Below are positions 17,401-25,395 of a stretch of DNA of 64,000 bases, in pieces. A program made the translations under genes and the position numbers. Below the pieces are notes generated by a model. That model worked only from the letters and a program-made list of their open reading frames with translations. It did no database searches and was not told where the DNA came from. Numbering within the stretch: the stretch's first letter is position 1; the number at the start of each line of letters is the position of its first letter. The DNA is from SHVO01 sp050250575 (lineage in GTDB: Bacteria; Pseudomonadota; Alphaproteobacteria; Rhodospirillales; Rhodospirillaceae). The stretch covers positions 56,226-120,225 of the forward strand of contig JBFWOJ010000012.1 in assembly GCA_050250575.1 (NCBI GenBank). The letters run 5' to 3'.

Positions 17401-18540
17401 CTGGACGCCGAAGAGGCTGTACAGGAGGCTAGGAAGGCCATCGACGCCAATAAAAAAATCGACGCCGTCATGCTCGATCTCGATCTCGACGACACGCGTC
17501 AGCGCCGCGGAGTCGAGATGTTGCGCGGAGCAGGACTGGGCAACCTGCACATCATCCTTTTGCAGGACTATCGGAACCGTGGCGCGCGAATCGCAGAGAA
17601 GGATGTGGTGACCCTCGACGCCAACCCCCTCATCCGCTATCGCATCATCTCAGCGGTTGCTGTTGCCGCCGGACGCGCCAGCCCGCAGATCAAATCGGAA
17701 GCTGACGCCATCGCTTTCGGGCCCGTGAAGGCGCCGACCACGGCCGAAGCGCTGGCGCGCGGCCAGTTGATCCTCCTGGCGGAGGACAACCTCACGAATC
17801 AGGACGTCATCCGCCGTCAGCTCCATCTGCTCGGCTACACCTGCGAATTCGCAAACAATGGCGTAGAGGCTCTTAAGGCCTTCAAGACAGGGCGCTATGC
17901 CCTCCTGCTCACCGATTGTCATATGCCCGAGATGGATGGCTACGAACTTACGGGAGCCATCCGGGAGCTTGAACAAGGCAGCGGCAAGCGATTCCCGATC
18001 ATCGCGGTGACGGCCAACGCGCTGCAGGGCGAGGCCGAGCGCTGTCTGGCCGCGGGAATGGACGACTATGTCTCCAAGCCCATCGCGATGCCGGCTATGG
18101 TCGCCGCCCTGCGCAAGTGGATGCCGGCCGCCGCCGAGGAGATTCGCGTCAGCGTACCGGCCGCCACGATCGAGAGTATGTCCAGCGGTAATGGCGCGGC
18201 CGTTATTGATGAGCGCGCCATCAAGGACATCTTCGGCGACGACCCGGTGACCTTCAAGGAGATCCTCGTCTCCTTCGTCGGACCCTCGCAGTCGATCATC
18301 ACCGACATCCTCGCCGCCCGCGACCGGCGCGCCGCATCCGATGTCAAGGACGCCGCCCACAAGCTCAAGTCATCGGCCCGCAGCATCGGCGCCGCAGCGC
18401 TCGCCGACCTATGTGTGGCGCTGGAAACGGCCGGAAAGAGCGGCGACTGGGCCGAGATCGATGCGCTGGCGCCGAAAGCCCGCGACGAATTTGCGCGGGT
18501 CGAGGCCTATATAAACGGATTGCAGAAGCTGGGGACTTAA
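14500..18540 (+). CDS. Large membrane hybrid sensor histidine kinase (HAMP-PAS-PAS-HK-REC-HPt)
   Basis: A 1346-residue sensor kinase, start supported by AAAGGACG. Order: membrane helix about 15-35; periplasmic sensor region of about 310 residues, probably Cache-like; second helix about 345-365; HAMP; two PAS domains (one at IFLVRSDSTIEYVNP, one at SDTVIFVKRKGRYILVN). Then HisKA with H707 (FLASMSHEIRTPMNG) and an ATPase domain (DRGIGIS, GTGLGLAICRR). Next is a receiver-like segment around 945-1045 without a clear phospho-site, then a full receiver with D1139 (TDCHMPEMDG) and a C-terminal HPt with H1287 (DAAHKLKSSA). That makes an internal His-Asp-His relay able to pass phosphate to the flanking REC proteins. 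The ligand is unknown. Confidence 0.93.
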   Translation: MSTLIDHWNRLSVRLPVMIALFAALTGLVAGAISYVVAERGLVDIARERMELVRNERARAVTQFVQDARIGLGSLVTRPGLADDIKEFSREFLRLDDVQRSALVASYASNNPFPAGSRSAFNAAEDGSGYSAKHKASHDRLLRLLQIKEMDDIMLIDLHGNVVYSVAKEEDFGTNFLTGPYKDTVAAKVYRKALAVEPPWEQAFADMEVYPPSGHPALFMAQVVNDSAGVPAGVLMFQLNNAKLRESANHIQDLGETGEVYLVGPDSTRRSQSRFARGELLADKVTSQAATRSIAGFSESAEAGDYRGEEVISAYGPIDLMGVRWGIISNISRDEALAPLRPMVISTSSGVLVATMLIALVGYAAARRISRPLEASLRVMDKLSAGDLNVEIADGNGVRETRQISTALRAFHANLSKSFRLQGELERAATEAKSERARAEAILAGAPDPIFLVRSDSTIEYVNPQVERVLGYSANELVGERIERLIPQRFSTGHRSHVRGFFDVGVLRQMGAGKELFAVAKDGREIPVEIGLSPIRVGEKPVVVAQLRDITERKQAAAELRESQQLLSGVIQNSDTVIFVKRKGRYILVNKAWEKMAGISAEEARNKTDLEVFDEESARKIMANDAAIIASGQPSEHEEPVMVNGRRIVYLSVKFPYFNEKGEVDGLCGMSTDITQRADAERMVREARDVAEAATKAKSDFLASMSHEIRTPMNGITGMADLLAQTTLDDEQRHMVRTIRESGNALITVINDILDFSKIEAGKLDLESVTMSVADAVEGVAAMLAPNAAKKGVRIHVFVDPALPEVVHGDPTRVRQILFNLGGNAVKFSNGKDVQIRALRGRTDDVLRFEVIDRGIGISKENQTKLFQAFSQAESSTTRRFGGTGLGLAICRRLTDLMGGTLGVDSREGHGSTFWVELPFPVAEGAATGQKPRDLHGLNVILTAGAAARTEAVESYLRAAGAEVDVVLDAEEAVQEARKAIDANKKIDAVMLDLDLDDTRQRRGVEMLRGAGLGNLHIILLQDYRNRGARIAEKDVVTLDANPLIRYRIISAVAVAAGRASPQIKSEADAIAFGPVKAPTTAEALARGQLILLAEDNLTNQDVIRRQLHLLGYTCEFANNGVEALKAFKTGRYALLLTDCHMPEMDGYELTGAIRELEQGSGKRFPIIAVTANALQGEAERCLAAGMDDYVSKPIAMPAMVAALRKWMPAAAEEIRVSVPAATIESMSSGNGAAVIDERAIKDIFGDDPVTFKEILVSFVGPSQSIITDILAARDRRAASDVKDAAHKLKSSARSIGAAALADLCVALETAGKSGDWAEIDALAPKARDEFARVEAYINGLQKLGT

Positions 18541-18543
18541 GGA

Positions 18544-19347
18544 ATGGACAAGCTGCCGGACTACTCCTCCAAGCGCTTTCTCGTCGTCGACGATGAGCAG
18601 TTCATGATCGGCCTGATCGAGCGCATGCTGAAGGAATGCAAGGCCGGCGTGATCATGAAAGCCAACGACGGCGGCTCGGCGCTGCGCTCCATCAAGGACA
18701 ACTTCACGCAGGTCGACGTCATCATCGCCGACTACAACATGAGGCCCCTGAACGGCCTCCAGCTCCTCCAGGGCGTCCGCATGGGCGTGAATCCGAAGGT
18801 CCCGCGGGAACAGGCGTTTGTGATGCTCACGGGCCACAGCGAGTCGGACGTGGTGAAAAGCGCCCTTGCGCTCGACGTGAACGGCTATGTCGTGAAGCCC
18901 GTCGCCCTCGAGAAGCTGGTGGACACCCTCGAGAAGGTGTTCAAGCGCCCGCTCGAACCCAAGGACCCCGAGTACTATCGCAACGTCAAGGTACCGAAGG
19001 TCGCTTCCCTCGGCGACAACGTCCCGGAGAAGATCAAGCCGTGGACGATCTTGCACACCAAGCCCTTCCGCAGCGAAGCCGACCTTAAGAAGAAGATCGA
19101 GGCCATGAAGCGCGATCACGCCACCTTGGACGGGGACAAGGAGGTCAAGATCAAGAACCGGCGAGAGTGCGAGATCAGCGAACTCCTGGAGGGCCAGATT
19201 CTCGCGCAGGACATCGAGGCCGAGGAGGGCGTCATTCTCCTGCGGCGCGGCACCTATCTCTCCAAGGACATGATCCAACGCCTGCGCGAGCTGGCGTCCG
19301 AGACCAATCCCAAACAGTCGATCATGGTCGGCGAATTGGCGACGTGA
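18544..19347 (+). CDS. Response regulator with C-terminal HD-GYP-linker-like region
   Basis: A 267-residue regulator starting 3 bases after the kinase stop. The receiver spans about residues 10-125, with acidic residues VVDDEQ, phospho-acceptor D63 in IADYNMRPLNG and a conserved K in VVKPV. After a linker, the C-terminus (LLEGQILAQDIEAEEGVILL...GTYLSKDMIQRLRELA) resembles the segment often found before HD-GYP phosphodiesterase domains, but no HD-GYP follows. It is therefore probably a phospho-switch that works by protein contact rather than an enzyme. It is a likely phosphate acceptor or sink for the HPt of the preceding kinase. Confidence 0.85.
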   Translation: MDKLPDYSSKRFLVVDDEQFMIGLIERMLKECKAGVIMKANDGGSALRSIKDNFTQVDVIIADYNMRPLNGLQLLQGVRMGVNPKVPREQAFVMLTGHSESDVVKSALALDVNGYVVKPVALEKLVDTLEKVFKRPLEPKDPEYYRNVKVPKVASLGDNVPEKIKPWTILHTKPFRSEADLKKKIEAMKRDHATLDGDKEVKIKNRRECEISELLEGQILAQDIEAEEGVILLRRGTYLSKDMIQRLRELASETNPKQSIMVGELAT

Positions 19348-19644
19348 GACCGCGAACGTCCGTGTAAGTAAGACAATCAATCAACGCCAGAAGAGCGCAT
19401 TTTTCGGCTTCCAAAATGCCAAGGCGCTGAGACCGACCAGAAGTGCCCATATCTGGACGGCCCCCGGTCTCGCAAGCGCCTATGGATCGAACCGTTAGCT
19501 TTGCACCCATACCTCCGGTCTCGCGGCTGACGCCGCCGACACAAGATGGTTTCCGCGACGCGGGTTCATGACCGAGGGCCCCAACGGGGATTCGAACTTG
19601 TCTATGGCTCAGAAGTAGACGTTGGACCATCGGCAATCACGGCA
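19348..19644. other. Gap marking the start of the accessory zone
   Basis: A 297-base stretch after the signalling operon. It contains a tRNA-3'-end-like string around 19590 (GGGGATTCGAAC on the plus strand), but stems do not form and I do not call a tRNA. A 6-bp hairpin (19638-19643 with 19648-19653) overlaps the stop codon of the next, leftward gene and may help terminate it. Confidence 0.35.
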
Positions 19645-20289
19645 TCAGCCGTGCCGCGCATATAAGGCAAGCCGACCAGTTGTCGGCGCGATCATCGGAA
19701 ATGGATCGGGCGGTGCGACTTCACGCCAACGCGCTTCAACTTCGGACGATACACGCTGGCCCGAACCTGTGATCACGAGGCGCGGATCGTGCTTCCTGAT
19801 ATGCGTCAGCGCTGCTGCACTAGCCTGCGAGTCAGTCGCACCCTCCGCCAAGACCGTTTGTTCGACGGTTGTCCCATCGTCATAGCCAAGTGGAAATTCC
19901 CATAAGCTCATGACATATGTCCATGTGATGAGGCGCTCTCCCTCGGGCCCAACGGACAAGAACTCGTCCGAATAGGGAGAATGCCCCATTGCGCCGGGAT
20001 CGCAGCGCACTTCGCGGTTCAACGCGGCACAGGCAGCGCGGGCAAACTCGACATGCGTCGCCCAAGGCAAAGGCTGCGGACTCTTGCACCAGATCGAGAG
20101 GAAGCCGTCTTGGAAGCCCGGCTCGACGGTAAGCGTTACTTCCGCACCGCCGAGATCGCCTTTGCAGTATGTGTGATCATCGTCAGGAAAGGTCTCGACT
20201 CGCAGATTCGGCATGAGAGTTTCCAACCAGCGCAACGCGTCCGCGACTGAAAGGCCTCTAACGTAGATCTCGAGGTCCCGTAGCGTCAT
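19645..20289 (-). CDS. Hypothetical protein, 214 aa
   Basis: I do not recognise this protein. The ATG at 20289 is preferred to the in-frame ATG at 20364 because the protein then begins MTLRDLEIYVRGLSVADALRWL, an amphipathic start; the ribosome-binding site is weak either way. There is no signal peptide or membrane helix. It has alternating beta-type segments (VTLTVEPG, LSIWCKSP, RLITWTYVMSLWEF) and a C-terminal part with LVITGSGQRVSSEVEARWREV. A soluble single-domain protein of the kind seen among toxin-immunity or SUFU-like hypotheticals is possible but unproven. Ninety-six bases of its 3' end (19687-19782) are duplicated at 25310-25405. Confidence 0.6.
   Translation of the reverse strand: MTLRDLEIYVRGLSVADALRWLETLMPNLRVETFPDDDHTYCKGDLGGAEVTLTVEPGFQDGFLSIWCKSPQPLPWATHVEFARAACAALNREVRCDPGAMGHSPYSDEFLSVGPEGERLITWTYVMSLWEFPLGYDDGTTVEQTVLAEGATDSQASAAALTHIRKHDPRLVITGSGQRVSSEVEARWREVAPPDPFPMIAPTTGRLALYARHG
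19687..19782. repeat. 96-bp source repeat, copy A
   Basis: This stretch recurs at 25310-25405 with two mismatches (GGAAA(T/C)GG and CTTC(A/G)ACTTC). It lies within the 3' end of the hypothetical gene at 19645, which makes that gene the likely donor. The second copy is joined to a 48-bp copy of 12195-12242. Confidence 0.9.
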
Positions 20290-20403
20290 TGGCTCACTGC
20301 GTTCACTCTCGATGCAGGTTACGCGAAAGCGAAGCCTGCTTCTATTCGGATCGCATTTCGGCAATATTTACCGTTCGGTATAAGCGGCCTACCTAGAGCC
20401 ATT

Positions 20404-20922
20404 GTGATTGATTGGACGCAGGTAAGAAGGGCGCAGGTTTCGGTGAACTCAGATCGGCTCCATTGCCTGCGTTGCGCGGGCGTCCGGCTGAAGCCGTCAG
20501 ACGGAGCGTCCGACGACATCGCTTTCTTCGATTGTCCAAAGTGTCTTCGACGTTATGCCCAGCGAGCGGCAGGACCATTGACGTTTCGTTGGCTGCACCC
20601 GATTTCGCTTGCGCTTTACGGCGTGCAATTCGACGCCGATCCGCTCGATCACGTTGAGCGCATAGCGAAGGACCTGCGAACGTCGCACGGCCGGAAGGAC
20701 GCGATGGATTACCTCGCCTACGAAATAGACCTGGAACTGCGCGAGCCGACGCAACCTGTCGCCGCGATTCTTCAATCCCGGGCCTCCGAGGAGAAGTGCC
20801 GAGAGTTTCTGACGGAAATTGTGGTTCAGCTGGGTTATACATCGCCTGTACCTCAACCCGCTTCATCCCTGTGGCGCTCGCTGCGTTCACGGATCAGCGG
20901 GGCCTGCTGGGCCCGTCATTGA
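20404..20922 (+). CDS. Hypothetical protein with zinc-ribbon-like CxxC pair
   Basis: A 172-residue unrecognised protein starting at a GTG. Two cysteine pairs, C-L-R-C near residue 22 and C-P-K-C near residue 45, could hold one zinc ion. A WLHPISLALYGVQFDADP segment follows, then a helical C-terminal half. There is no signal peptide. It ends 2 bases before the next gene and shares its strand with four following genes, so an operon is likely. Divergence from the gene at 19645 leaves 114 bases for promoters. Function is not predictable. Confidence 0.6.
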   Translation: MIDWTQVRRAQVSVNSDRLHCLRCAGVRLKPSDGASDDIAFFDCPKCLRRYAQRAAGPLTFRWLHPISLALYGVQFDADPLDHVERIAKDLRTSHGRKDAMDYLAYEIDLELREPTQPVAAILQSRASEEKCREFLTEIVVQLGYTSPVPQPASSLWRSLRSRISGACWARH

Positions 20923-20924
20923 TC

Positions 20925-21521
20925 ATGCCGCGGAAGCTGTGGGGCGAAGAATGGTGGAGCGGCGGCTTTTATGAACTGGTGCTCGCGTTCTCCGCCGAGG
21001 ACAAAAGCCTCGCCACTGCGATGCAAGTCCTGTGGGAGCTTCCGGAACTCGACGGTTGCTACGCAGATCGCTCGCTGCCGTTGCACCGTCAGCAACGTCT
21101 TCCTCCGGACATACCCGATACGCTCGGCTGGCTCTACGGCACCGCCAACGTGCCAAATGCGGCGCTTATCCCTTGCGGGACTTTCACCATGCGCGACATC
21201 AATGAAACAGACGACGCCTCCGGCCCGCTTTGGCTCAGACTTTGTTTGCCGATGAGCGCGCTTGGACATCTCGACTCGCGGATCGGCGGCTATCCTTTCG
21301 GCTCCGGAACGGGCAGGGCCTGGCGCGAACCACTCGATCAATGGCTCTCGGGCGTCGCCATAAGAATCCATGCGCAGGCGCCGTTCCTCGCGGGAGCGGT
21401 CGGATTCGAAGTATCGAGCGAGGATTTTTGGGCGGCGGGAGATAGGGCGCACCCCGACTTTGCCATGCTGCGCCCCGATGGCGATCAGGTCCGGTATTTT
21501 CCTTCAACCTACCAACGCTGA
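20925..21521 (+). CDS. Hypothetical protein, about 198 aa
   Basis: An unrecognised soluble protein. In-frame GTG codons at 20796 and 20871 lie upstream inside the previous gene; I give the ATG at 20925 because it falls just after the previous stop, but no candidate has a clear ribosome-binding site. The sequence starts MPRKLWGEEWWSGGFYELVLAF and has several beta-like runs (LWLRLCLPMSALGH, VAIRIHAQAPF). It ends ...FPSTYQR. There is no signal peptide or membrane helix. The tight spacing to both neighbours suggests joint function, and the architecture is reminiscent of immunity-type proteins, which is only a guess. Confidence 0.55.
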   Translation: MPRKLWGEEWWSGGFYELVLAFSAEDKSLATAMQVLWELPELDGCYADRSLPLHRQQRLPPDIPDTLGWLYGTANVPNAALIPCGTFTMRDINETDDASGPLWLRLCLPMSALGHLDSRIGGYPFGSGTGRAWREPLDQWLSGVAIRIHAQAPFLAGAVGFEVSSEDFWAAGDRAHPDFAMLRPDGDQVRYFPSTYQR

Positions 21522-21530
21522 GGCAAGCCG

Positions 21531-22043
21531 ATGAAGGATGGTGTTTCGCACCAGTGTTGCTTCTGCGGCGGAGCGATTGAATCGTCCGATTCTGCGGTGG
21601 AACTCGCAGTGACAAACCTTTGGCTTAAGGACGTCCGCGATAATCCACCAGTGCAAGGCCTTCATGCGCATGGAGCTTGCATGGCACAACACCTCGACCC
21701 TCAAACGCCTTTTGACGTCGAGGCGCTGACCCCGCTTAGCCTGCTTGAAGCGGTGCAGAGTCTTGCGATTGAAAGATCGCCATTGTGGAAGGTCTTGGCG
21801 CGAGCCGAGGATCTGTTACCGGCTATCTCGGAAGTCACGCGTCGCTACATGGCCGGACACGCCGTATTACAGTTGGTGGAGCGGGGAGCTATCGAATTGG
21901 TTTGGATTTGGGGAAACAACGCGCCAAAGACGCGAAGCATTGCCGCGTCGGACGAGCAGGACTCGTGGCTGGATGATCCCGCGAATTGGCGGGAAAAGTC
22001 GGCTGACGATCTGCACCTTGAAATCCACGCCATTTCATCTTGA
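21531..22043 (+). CDS. Hypothetical protein with CCFCG N-terminal motif
   Basis: A 170-residue protein with no signal peptide. The N-terminus (HQCCFCGGAIESSDSAVEL...QGLHAHGACMAQHL) carries C-x2-C and a later H-x4-C, a plausible zinc site seen in many short bacterial hypotheticals of unknown role. From about residue 64 the sequence changes character to a helical, Trp-containing segment (IELVWIWGNNAPKTRS) and an acidic C-terminus, so it may be a two-domain fusion. It begins 9 bases after the previous stop, consistent with the same operon. Function unknown. Confidence 0.58.
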   Translation: MKDGVSHQCCFCGGAIESSDSAVELAVTNLWLKDVRDNPPVQGLHAHGACMAQHLDPQTPFDVEALTPLSLLEAVQSLAIERSPLWKVLARAEDLLPAISEVTRRYMAGHAVLQLVERGAIELVWIWGNNAPKTRSIAASDEQDSWLDDPANWREKSADDLHLEIHAISS

Positions 22044-22184
22044 TCAAGGTAAACTGTGGCCTTTCCGGTCCGCTCTCAGCCAAGCGGTATTCGCGCAACG
22101 GGTCCAGCATTCGAGCACTTTCCCAGATACGAGCGTATCGCAACGGACTATAGTGAGCTATCGCCTTTGCAAAGGGAGACCGCT

Positions 22185-23483
22185 GTGAACCCTGTCGGCA
22201 ATGTGCTCAGATTTATCCTTCCCTCGGCTTTTTCCATGGCGATCGCCAGCACCGGCGCGTTCGCACAAACTAACTGCTTTACGACCGACAATGGCTTCGG
22301 CGGAACCATGCGGGTGTGTGAGTTCGGCAGTAGCGGCGGGGGAAGCGCAAGCCATCCTGAGCGGCCAGCGCGGGATTACGAGCAAGAGCGGCGGGACGCG
22401 GAAGAAGAACGCCAGCGTGTGGATCGAAATGCCCGTGTCGAGGCCTTAAACCAACGAGTCATCCGCGCCTTCGACAGCGGCGACTATCGCGAGGCCTTGC
22501 GCCTCTCCTATGAGCAGCAGGCTATCTACAACGGGCCTGTCGTGAAGAAGAATATCGAGAATCTGAAGAAGGCGATCGCGCGGCGGGAGATTTGGGAAAA
22601 AGCGGACGCTATACGCCAGGAAGGCGACGCTGCCATTCGCCGTAGAGACTTGCGCGCGGCGGTGCAGCACTTCAAGCGCGCCCTGGCGATCGACCCCGAC
22701 GTCCTCTCAGCCGAGGGCAAGCAGGCGTTGCTCAGCTATGAGAACCTGCTCAAGGGCGAGCAGTCCATACAACAGACTGCAGACGCCTTTGCGGGCGCTC
22801 TGCGTACGACACAGGCCGGCGGATTGGATTTCGATGCGACGCCGAATGAATCAGCGGTAGCCAGCACCCAAGCCCCTGTGAGCGCAGGATGTGGGCCATC
22901 CCGAGATTCCCGTGTGGTTGACGCCTGCAACGTGCCGTCGGGCCTGCCCGAAAATGCAGAGAGCGCAATCGCAGAGGTTTATCGCGATGCGCCGCCGGGC
23001 GTGAGCGACCGCGTGCGCAAGGCGTTCCAGGCGGTGATGGTCAGCGATTGGAGCGTCGCCAAGGCGTGGTTTGAGGACGCTCTCAACCGCGACCCCGGCA
23101 ACGTCGGGCTCATGCGCATGGTCGAACTGGCCGATTACACCTTGCGCCATGAGGGAACAGCGCCTGTCCAATTTACACCAACCCGCTCGGACACCGACAC
23201 ATTCGTGAGAGACGCAAGAAATGGCCAATTCACACAGCCGGTCGCCGTGCGAGCGCATTTCTATTCTCTTCCGCCCGAGGAGTTGAGACGCATGGTCGGC
23301 CAACCCGAAGGCACTCAACTGCAGCTGCCGCGCGACGAAGATATCATGTTCCTTTTCGCCGATCAGGAACCGGCCGCGGCGCCGATTGAACTCATGGACG
23401 TGCTGCGGGCGAGAGCCCTCTATATCGAAGTCTACACGGACGCGTGGGTCCTCTTAAAAGCCTACGTTGCCCAGTACAAATGA
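22185..23483 (+). CDS. Secreted TPR-like protein with coiled coil
   Basis: A 432-residue exported protein. The GTG at 22185 is chosen because AAAGGGAG at 22171-22178 precedes it and translation yields a signal peptide (NVLRFILPSAFSMAIASTGAFAQ). After a Gly/Ser-rich spacer, a charged helix rich in Glu/Arg (about residues 75-100) is probably a coiled coil. Next come repeats of tetratricopeptide type: AFDSGDYREALRLSYEQQ, then AIRRRDLRAAVQHFKRALAIDP. A second similar region near residues 265-320 (VMVSDWSVAKAWFEDALNRDPGN) suggests another TPR. The family is not recognised. It sits directly before a second exported TPR-like protein; the two may form an envelope complex. Confidence 0.68.
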   Translation: MNPVGNVLRFILPSAFSMAIASTGAFAQTNCFTTDNGFGGTMRVCEFGSSGGGSASHPERPARDYEQERRDAEEERQRVDRNARVEALNQRVIRAFDSGDYREALRLSYEQQAIYNGPVVKKNIENLKKAIARREIWEKADAIRQEGDAAIRRRDLRAAVQHFKRALAIDPDVLSAEGKQALLSYENLLKGEQSIQQTADAFAGALRTTQAGGLDFDATPNESAVASTQAPVSAGCGPSRDSRVVDACNVPSGLPENAESAIAEVYRDAPPGVSDRVRKAFQAVMVSDWSVAKAWFEDALNRDPGNVGLMRMVELADYTLRHEGTAPVQFTPTRSDTDTFVRDARNGQFTQPVAVRAHFYSLPPEELRRMVGQPEGTQLQLPRDEDIMFLFADQEPAAAPIELMDVLRARALYIEVYTDAWVLLKAYVAQYK

Positions 23484-23544
23484 CGTGAGCTGAACCGAGA
23501 TCTTGTTCTGCTCCACGCACCCATACGTTCAGTTGGAGAAGCCG

Positions 23545-24846
23545 ATGATGACGTGGGCGATCCAAGTCCTGCTTCTCGCATGTCTGCTGCTTCCCACGAC
23601 CGTACGGGCGGCGGACGACTCCGGCTTGGCGGCGGAGGTGCTGCGCACCATGTCTACCACGCCCGACTACCAAGGGCTTCGAATGTTGTACGAAAAGCGC
23701 CGTACGCAGGCGGGAGACGCATGGGTGCAATCGGCCTATGGCCGGCGGCTGGCGGGCGCGCTGGATCGCCTTCGATCGGAGGCCTTGAGCGTCACAACCA
23801 TCGCCCCGGAAAGTCCTGTAGGGCAGCGCGCCGTCACCCTCACCCATAAGGGCCGAGTGGTAAGACTTGAGCTCGTTTCCATGCGAGAAGAAGCAGTCCA
23901 GCGCCACAATGACGTCAGCGTCATTACCAATTTCATTCTCGTAAGGGCGCACGAGGACCGCCTTTTCCCGGCACCTCTGCGCGCGGATGCGCAAGACGCC
24001 GTTACCCGAGGGATTGCCGCTGCTCAGGCGGGCGACTTTCCCGTTGCGCTCAAGGCTCTTGGGGATGCGCGCCTCATGGCCCCGTATGCGCCGGAGGTTT
24101 TTTTCAATCTCGGTGTGGCCGAATCAAAAATGCCTGGGCGCGAATTGCGGGCTATTGCCTGGTTCGGCGCATATCTAACTGCGGACCCCTATTGGCCGCC
24201 CGCGAAAAAAGAGGCCGTCCTGCAGCAGATGTCGGCGCTAATGGAGCGCGATCAAGAGAATCTCGTTAAGTGGCTCCAGCTCGTACAAAATGATACGCCA
24301 AAAATCCTCGGTGCCGGCCGCAGCACGTGGATCGGCTTTTATCGCCTCGTGAATGTCCAGACTGCGGCGGGAGATATCCGTGGCGCCCAGAGGACCGCCG
24401 GCCTGATCCCGAGATCGGAGCTAACGCGAAGCCTTTCCTACGCGGCTATCTTGAGAGCGCAGTTGAGGTCTGGCGACACTGCCGGCGCTCAGAAGACCAT
24501 CAAGCTCATCACCGACAAAGAGACCCTTGACCTTGCGCGCGGCTACCTCGCCAATCCCGGCACTGTTCCGGAGCCCGAGCCGCTGACAAGGGACCGTCCC
24601 CCACCGCCACCTTACGGTAGCAGTTTACCTGACTGGGTCCGCATTCTGGATCAAGCTGGCGGCGATCCACCCTGCCGACTCACCCACCCGATTTTCCTGG
24701 ATACGTCAGCGTATATGAACTCCACCCTTGCGAGCGGCTTGCGCACACCGGTCGGCAACTACGATATCCTCGACAACATCAGCAAGATAAAGATCGAGGT
24801 TCGGAAGTGTATCCGCGCGATGCAGGCCGAACTCACGAAACTCTGA
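23545..24846 (+). CDS. Secreted TPR-like protein, 433 aa
   Basis: An exported protein with the start at the ATGATG pair at 23545, preceded by GGAGAAG. The signal peptide is MMTWAIQVLLLACLLLPTTVRA. A TPR-like unit is visible at about residues 155-200 (AAQAGDFPVALKALGDARLMAPYAPEV) followed by a paired helix (AIAWFGAYLTADPYWPPAKK). More helical repeats follow (GDIRGAQRTAGLIPRSE, SGDTAGAQKTIKLITDKE). A proline-rich linker precedes a C-terminal region with single Cys residues. It lies 61 bases after another secreted TPR-like gene and is probably co-expressed. Function unknown; protein-protein scaffolding in the periplasm is inferred. Confidence 0.66.
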   Translation: MMTWAIQVLLLACLLLPTTVRAADDSGLAAEVLRTMSTTPDYQGLRMLYEKRRTQAGDAWVQSAYGRRLAGALDRLRSEALSVTTIAPESPVGQRAVTLTHKGRVVRLELVSMREEAVQRHNDVSVITNFILVRAHEDRLFPAPLRADAQDAVTRGIAAAQAGDFPVALKALGDARLMAPYAPEVFFNLGVAESKMPGRELRAIAWFGAYLTADPYWPPAKKEAVLQQMSALMERDQENLVKWLQLVQNDTPKILGAGRSTWIGFYRLVNVQTAAGDIRGAQRTAGLIPRSELTRSLSYAAILRAQLRSGDTAGAQKTIKLITDKETLDLARGYLANPGTVPEPEPLTRDRPPPPPYGSSLPDWVRILDQAGGDPPCRLTHPIFLDTSAYMNSTLASGLRTPVGNYDILDNISKIKIEVRKCIRAMQAELTKL

Positions 24847-24963
24847 CCTCCTGCACGTCCTTCGATCGAGGCAACTGTACGGCTTTTCGGTTTCCGTCAT
24901 ATCCTATACCGCGGCAAAATCGAGCTTCGTCACCGCACTTTGGGAAGTGGCACGGAGTTGGAG

Positions 24964-25395
24964 GTGCGTAACCTCAGGGCATTTGTCTTGGCTGCTGCCA
25001 TCGGCGGCATATTCGTGCCGCAGCTCAAGGCGGAAGGACTCACGCCGGAGCTTCAATCCTTCATCTAGTCCGTCTTCGATGCGTACGCGCGCGTCGATGC
25101 CGAGCTGGGTGCCCTTCCACCCGCCCTAACAGACTCAGAGCGCCTGATACGCTTAGGCCGAATCGATCGGGCCGGGCGGGACACTTACAGTAAACTCCCC
25201 ATTGCATCGCTGCCTGACGCTCAGCGGCGCGCGGTCTTTGAAGCGGTCTACGCGGAGATCGACCGGCGCGCTCGGACTGCCGCCTTCGACGCCGCGCGCG
25301 GCCGGCGGCCGCGATCATCGGAAACGGATCGGGCGGTGCGACTTCACGCCAACGCGCTTCGACTTCGGACGATACACGCTGGCCCGAACCTGTGA
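24964..25395 (+). pseudogene. Amber-interrupted, 3'-truncated exported protein gene
   Basis: A GTG at 24964 after GGAG opens a signal-peptide-like sequence (VRNLRAFVLAAAIGG...). An in-frame TAG at 25066-25068 (codon 35) then stops translation. Beyond it the same frame stays protein-like: SVFDAYARVDAELGALPPAL, ERLIRLGRIDRAGRD, and LPDAQRRAVFEAVYAEIDRR. This resembles DUF6624-type hypotheticals, where the run continues into an EIDRRDxxN helix. At 25264 homology ends abruptly where the 48-bp/96-bp composite repeat has replaced the 3' part; the frame finally stops at 25393. One nonsense change plus a rearrangement make it a pseudogene. Confidence 0.68.

Noticed and set aside
19587..19660. tRNA-like sequence on the minus strand (GTTCGAATCCCC)
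   Set aside because: The T-loop string is present, but the T-stem and anticodon stem do not pair, and no acceptor stem can be drawn. At most it is a decayed tRNA 3' end; a covariance-model scan would settle it.
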